Shown piece by piece: positions 6,050 through 7,244 of a DNA stretch of 7,244 nt. The stretch's first letter is position 1. Every line of letters begins with the position of its first letter. Origin of the DNA: an uncultured Candidatus Berkelbacteria bacterium (lineage in GTDB: Bacteria > Patescibacteriota > UBA1384 > CAILIB01); assembly GCA_937895715.1 (NCBI GenBank), contig CALBLZ010000184.1, positions 1 through 7,244 of the forward strand, given 5' to 3'. The position numbers and the translations under genes were made by a program. The notes below the pieces were generated by a model that was not told the DNA's origin, did no database searches, and worked only from the letters and a program-made list of their open reading frames with translations.

Positions 6050-6856
6050 CTAGTTCAGGTGTAGTGCCTGGGCAAGTGCAGTTGGCTTGAGGCGCTGTCC
6101 AGAAGCGTATGCCTCGAAGCTCATGCGCTTGCCGTTTTCAGGTTGAACCTCGGTCGGAACCAGTTCTCCGTTGGAACCGATGTGAGCTTTGTGAATAATC
6201 AGTCGCTTTTCCTCATGCATGAGCCAGGCGCTAGGCCAGCCAGCGTAGGCACGGATTTTGCGTTCCATATCCACAGCACTCTCCTTTTCAGGAAGCAAAA
6301 GACCATCTTCTTTCTTTACGAAATGGGTGAAGGAGGCGTCGTCGTGGTTTTGGGGGAGCATGTCGAGCTCATCGTTCAAGTAATCCTCGATAACATCTAG
6401 GAACATCCGGGCACCACGGTCGCCGAGAATTTCGTAGAGCTCGCTTGGAGTTTCATTGCCTCGTAACGGGTAGTTTTCCTGGGCGAGCACTGGTCCGTGG
6501 TCAACCTGAGCGTCAAGTTCGATTACCGTTACGCCAGTTTCGGTTGCTCCATCAAGAATGGTTTGCACTACCGGCGCCGGACCACGGTACTCAGGGAGAA
6601 GTGAAGGATGAATGTTAAGAACCTGCCCGGCGACACTGTCGAGCAGCGCCTGTTTAAGAATGCGGCCGTACCCAGCTACTAGAATGAAGCTGATCTTGTA
6701 CTGTTCAACCAAATCGAGCTGCTCGTCGAGTGTAAGCTTCTTGTCAGAAATATAGAGAGTCGGAGCGCAGTCGGCCATTTCGAGTGTTCGAAGCACTACC
6801 GGGCCGAGTGGATCTGATCCAAACAAGATAAATGGGTAGTCTTTAGGCTTAAACAT
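6050..6856 (-). CDS. fmt: Methionyl-tRNA formyltransferase, compact form
   Basis: Fmt formylates methionyl-initiator tRNA using 10-formyltetrahydrofolate before translation starts. The 268-residue protein is clearly shorter than the usual 310-320. The catalytic domain (about 1-165) keeps NIHPSLLPEYRGPAPV (81-96) and ELDAQVDHGP (113-122). N81, H83 and D119 have the same 38-residue N-to-D spacing as the N106/H108/D144 triad of E. coli Fmt. The C-terminal domain (about 175-268) keeps RKIRAYAGWPSAW (199-211) and RLIIHKA (218-224). Most of the shortening lies between TLYISDKK (33-40) and ILVAGYG (58-64). There the segment that in E. coli includes the PDRPAGRGKK-type loop, which touches the tRNA acceptor stem, is about 29 residues shorter (comparison from memory). 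The ATG overlaps the end of def by 8 bp and has no clear Shine-Dalgarno, which suggests translational coupling. Other formyltransferases are less likely given the def linkage and the C-terminal domain. Confidence 0.92.
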   Translation of the reverse strand: MFKPKDYPFILFGSDPLGPVVLRTLEMADCAPTLYISDKKLTLDEQLDLVEQYKISFILVAGYGRILKQALLDSVAGQVLNIHPSLLPEYRGPAPVVQTILDGATETGVTVIELDAQVDHGPVLAQENYPLRGNETPSELYEILGDRGARMFLDVIEDYLNDELDMLPQNHDDASFTHFVKKEDGLLLPEKESAVDMERKIRAYAGWPSAWLMHEEKRLIIHKAHIGSNGELVPTEVQPENGKRMSFEAYASGQRLKPTALAQALHLN

Positions 6857-7244
6857 CGCCGGTTACGCGTGGGTAATCTGGTGTGGTGCGCTGGCGAAGC
6901 TGGGACTTTGGAATGTATGACGTAAAAAGAACACCGTTCAGGTGGTCTATCTCGTGTTGCAAGGCGCGGGCAAAAATGTCGTCAGCTTCGATCTCGATCG
7001 GCTGGCCGTACTCGTTAAGTGCCTTTACGCGCACGCGTTCGGGCCGCTTGATGGTGCCGAGTACGCCGGGAATCGACAGGCATGCTTCTTCTTCTTTACA
7101 CGTGCGCTTGCTGTGCCAGGTAATCCGGGGGTTTATGAGGACAGTGCGTGGAATGAGCACGCCATCTTCTGGGTCGATATACTCGAGAATGCAGAGGGAG
7201 ATACCCTTGCCTATCTGTGGGGCGGCCAGGCCAATGCCTTGAGC
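6849..7244 (-). CDS. def: Peptide deformylase (partial, N-terminus outside window)
   Basis: Peptide deformylase is a metal enzyme that removes the formyl group from the N-terminus of nascent proteins, working with Fmt. The open frame runs to the window edge; 131 residues are visible, and roughly the first 40 are missing compared with a typical deformylase. All three family motifs are present: GIGLAAPQ (residues 3-10 of the fragment; motif 1, GxGxAAPQ), EACLSIPGV (53-61; motif 2, normally EGCLS, with metal-ligand Cys55), and QHEIDHLNG (96-104; motif 3, with metal ligands His97 and His101 and catalytic Glu98). A GTG at 7160 is an internal valine and not the start, because motif 1 lies upstream of it in the same frame. 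The Ala for Gly in motif 2 is a mild departure. The last 8 bp overlap fmt, so the two genes form an operon. Confidence 0.95.
   Translation of the reverse strand, partial: AQGIGLAAPQIGKGISLCILEYIDPEDGVLIPRTVLINPRITWHSKRTCKEEEACLSIPGVLGTIKRPERVRVKALNEYGQPIEIEADDIFARALQHEIDHLNGVLFTSYIPKSQLRQRTTPDYPRVTGDV

Noticed and set aside
73..7244. Alternative genetic code with TGA as glycine (Gracilibacteria/Absconditabacteria type)
   Set aside because: All genes are full length and match their families without any in-frame TGA, and glycines are encoded by GGN.

Overview
The window looks like chromosomal DNA of a Candidate Phyla Radiation (Patescibacteria) bacterium, most likely Saccharibacteria (TM7). 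This is an inference from several traits: a compact layout of housekeeping genes, a ribosomal protein S16 with a very long acidic tail, a shortened methionyl-tRNA formyltransferase, poor Shine-Dalgarno sequences, and a -10 element lying almost on top of a start codon. The standard genetic code fits. All seven genes read through without an in-frame TGA, and their visible stops are four TAA and three TAG. No phage, plasmid, insertion-sequence, CRISPR or stable-RNA signature was seen.

From left to right: a short non-coding edge (1-72) with a small hairpin and a possible outward promoter; uvrB on the minus strand (73-2082); an 80-bp divergent promoter region; a plus-strand gene for a secreted or membrane-anchored clan GH-A-like glycosidase (2163-4202); then a minus-strand run with trmD (4199-4900), an intrinsic terminator (about 4939-4961), khpA (4973-5347), rpsP (5429-5965), fmt (6050-6856) and the 3' part of def (6849-7244, cut by the window edge). 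In transcription order the run is def-fmt, rpsP, khpA, terminator, trmD.

The minus-strand genes serve translation and genome upkeep. Def and Fmt remove and add the N-formyl group at protein N-termini and overlap by 8 bp. S16, the KH protein KhpA and the tRNA m1G37 methyltransferase TrmD belong to a widely conserved neighbourhood, but the usual rimM and rplS are not here and a strong terminator splits khpA from trmD. UvrB is the damage-verification helicase of nucleotide excision repair.

The odd one out is the plus-strand glycosidase-like protein, the only plus-strand gene. It has an N-terminal membrane/signal segment, a TIM-barrel-like domain with NE and TETG catalytic-type motifs and six cysteines, a beta-sandwich-like domain, a proline run, a Gly/Thr repeat linker, a Pro/Thr/Ala stalk and a C-terminal transmembrane helix. 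It probably sits on the cell surface. I see no multi-gene system that is clearly new; the most interesting items are this surface protein and lineage-type remodelling of otherwise standard proteins.
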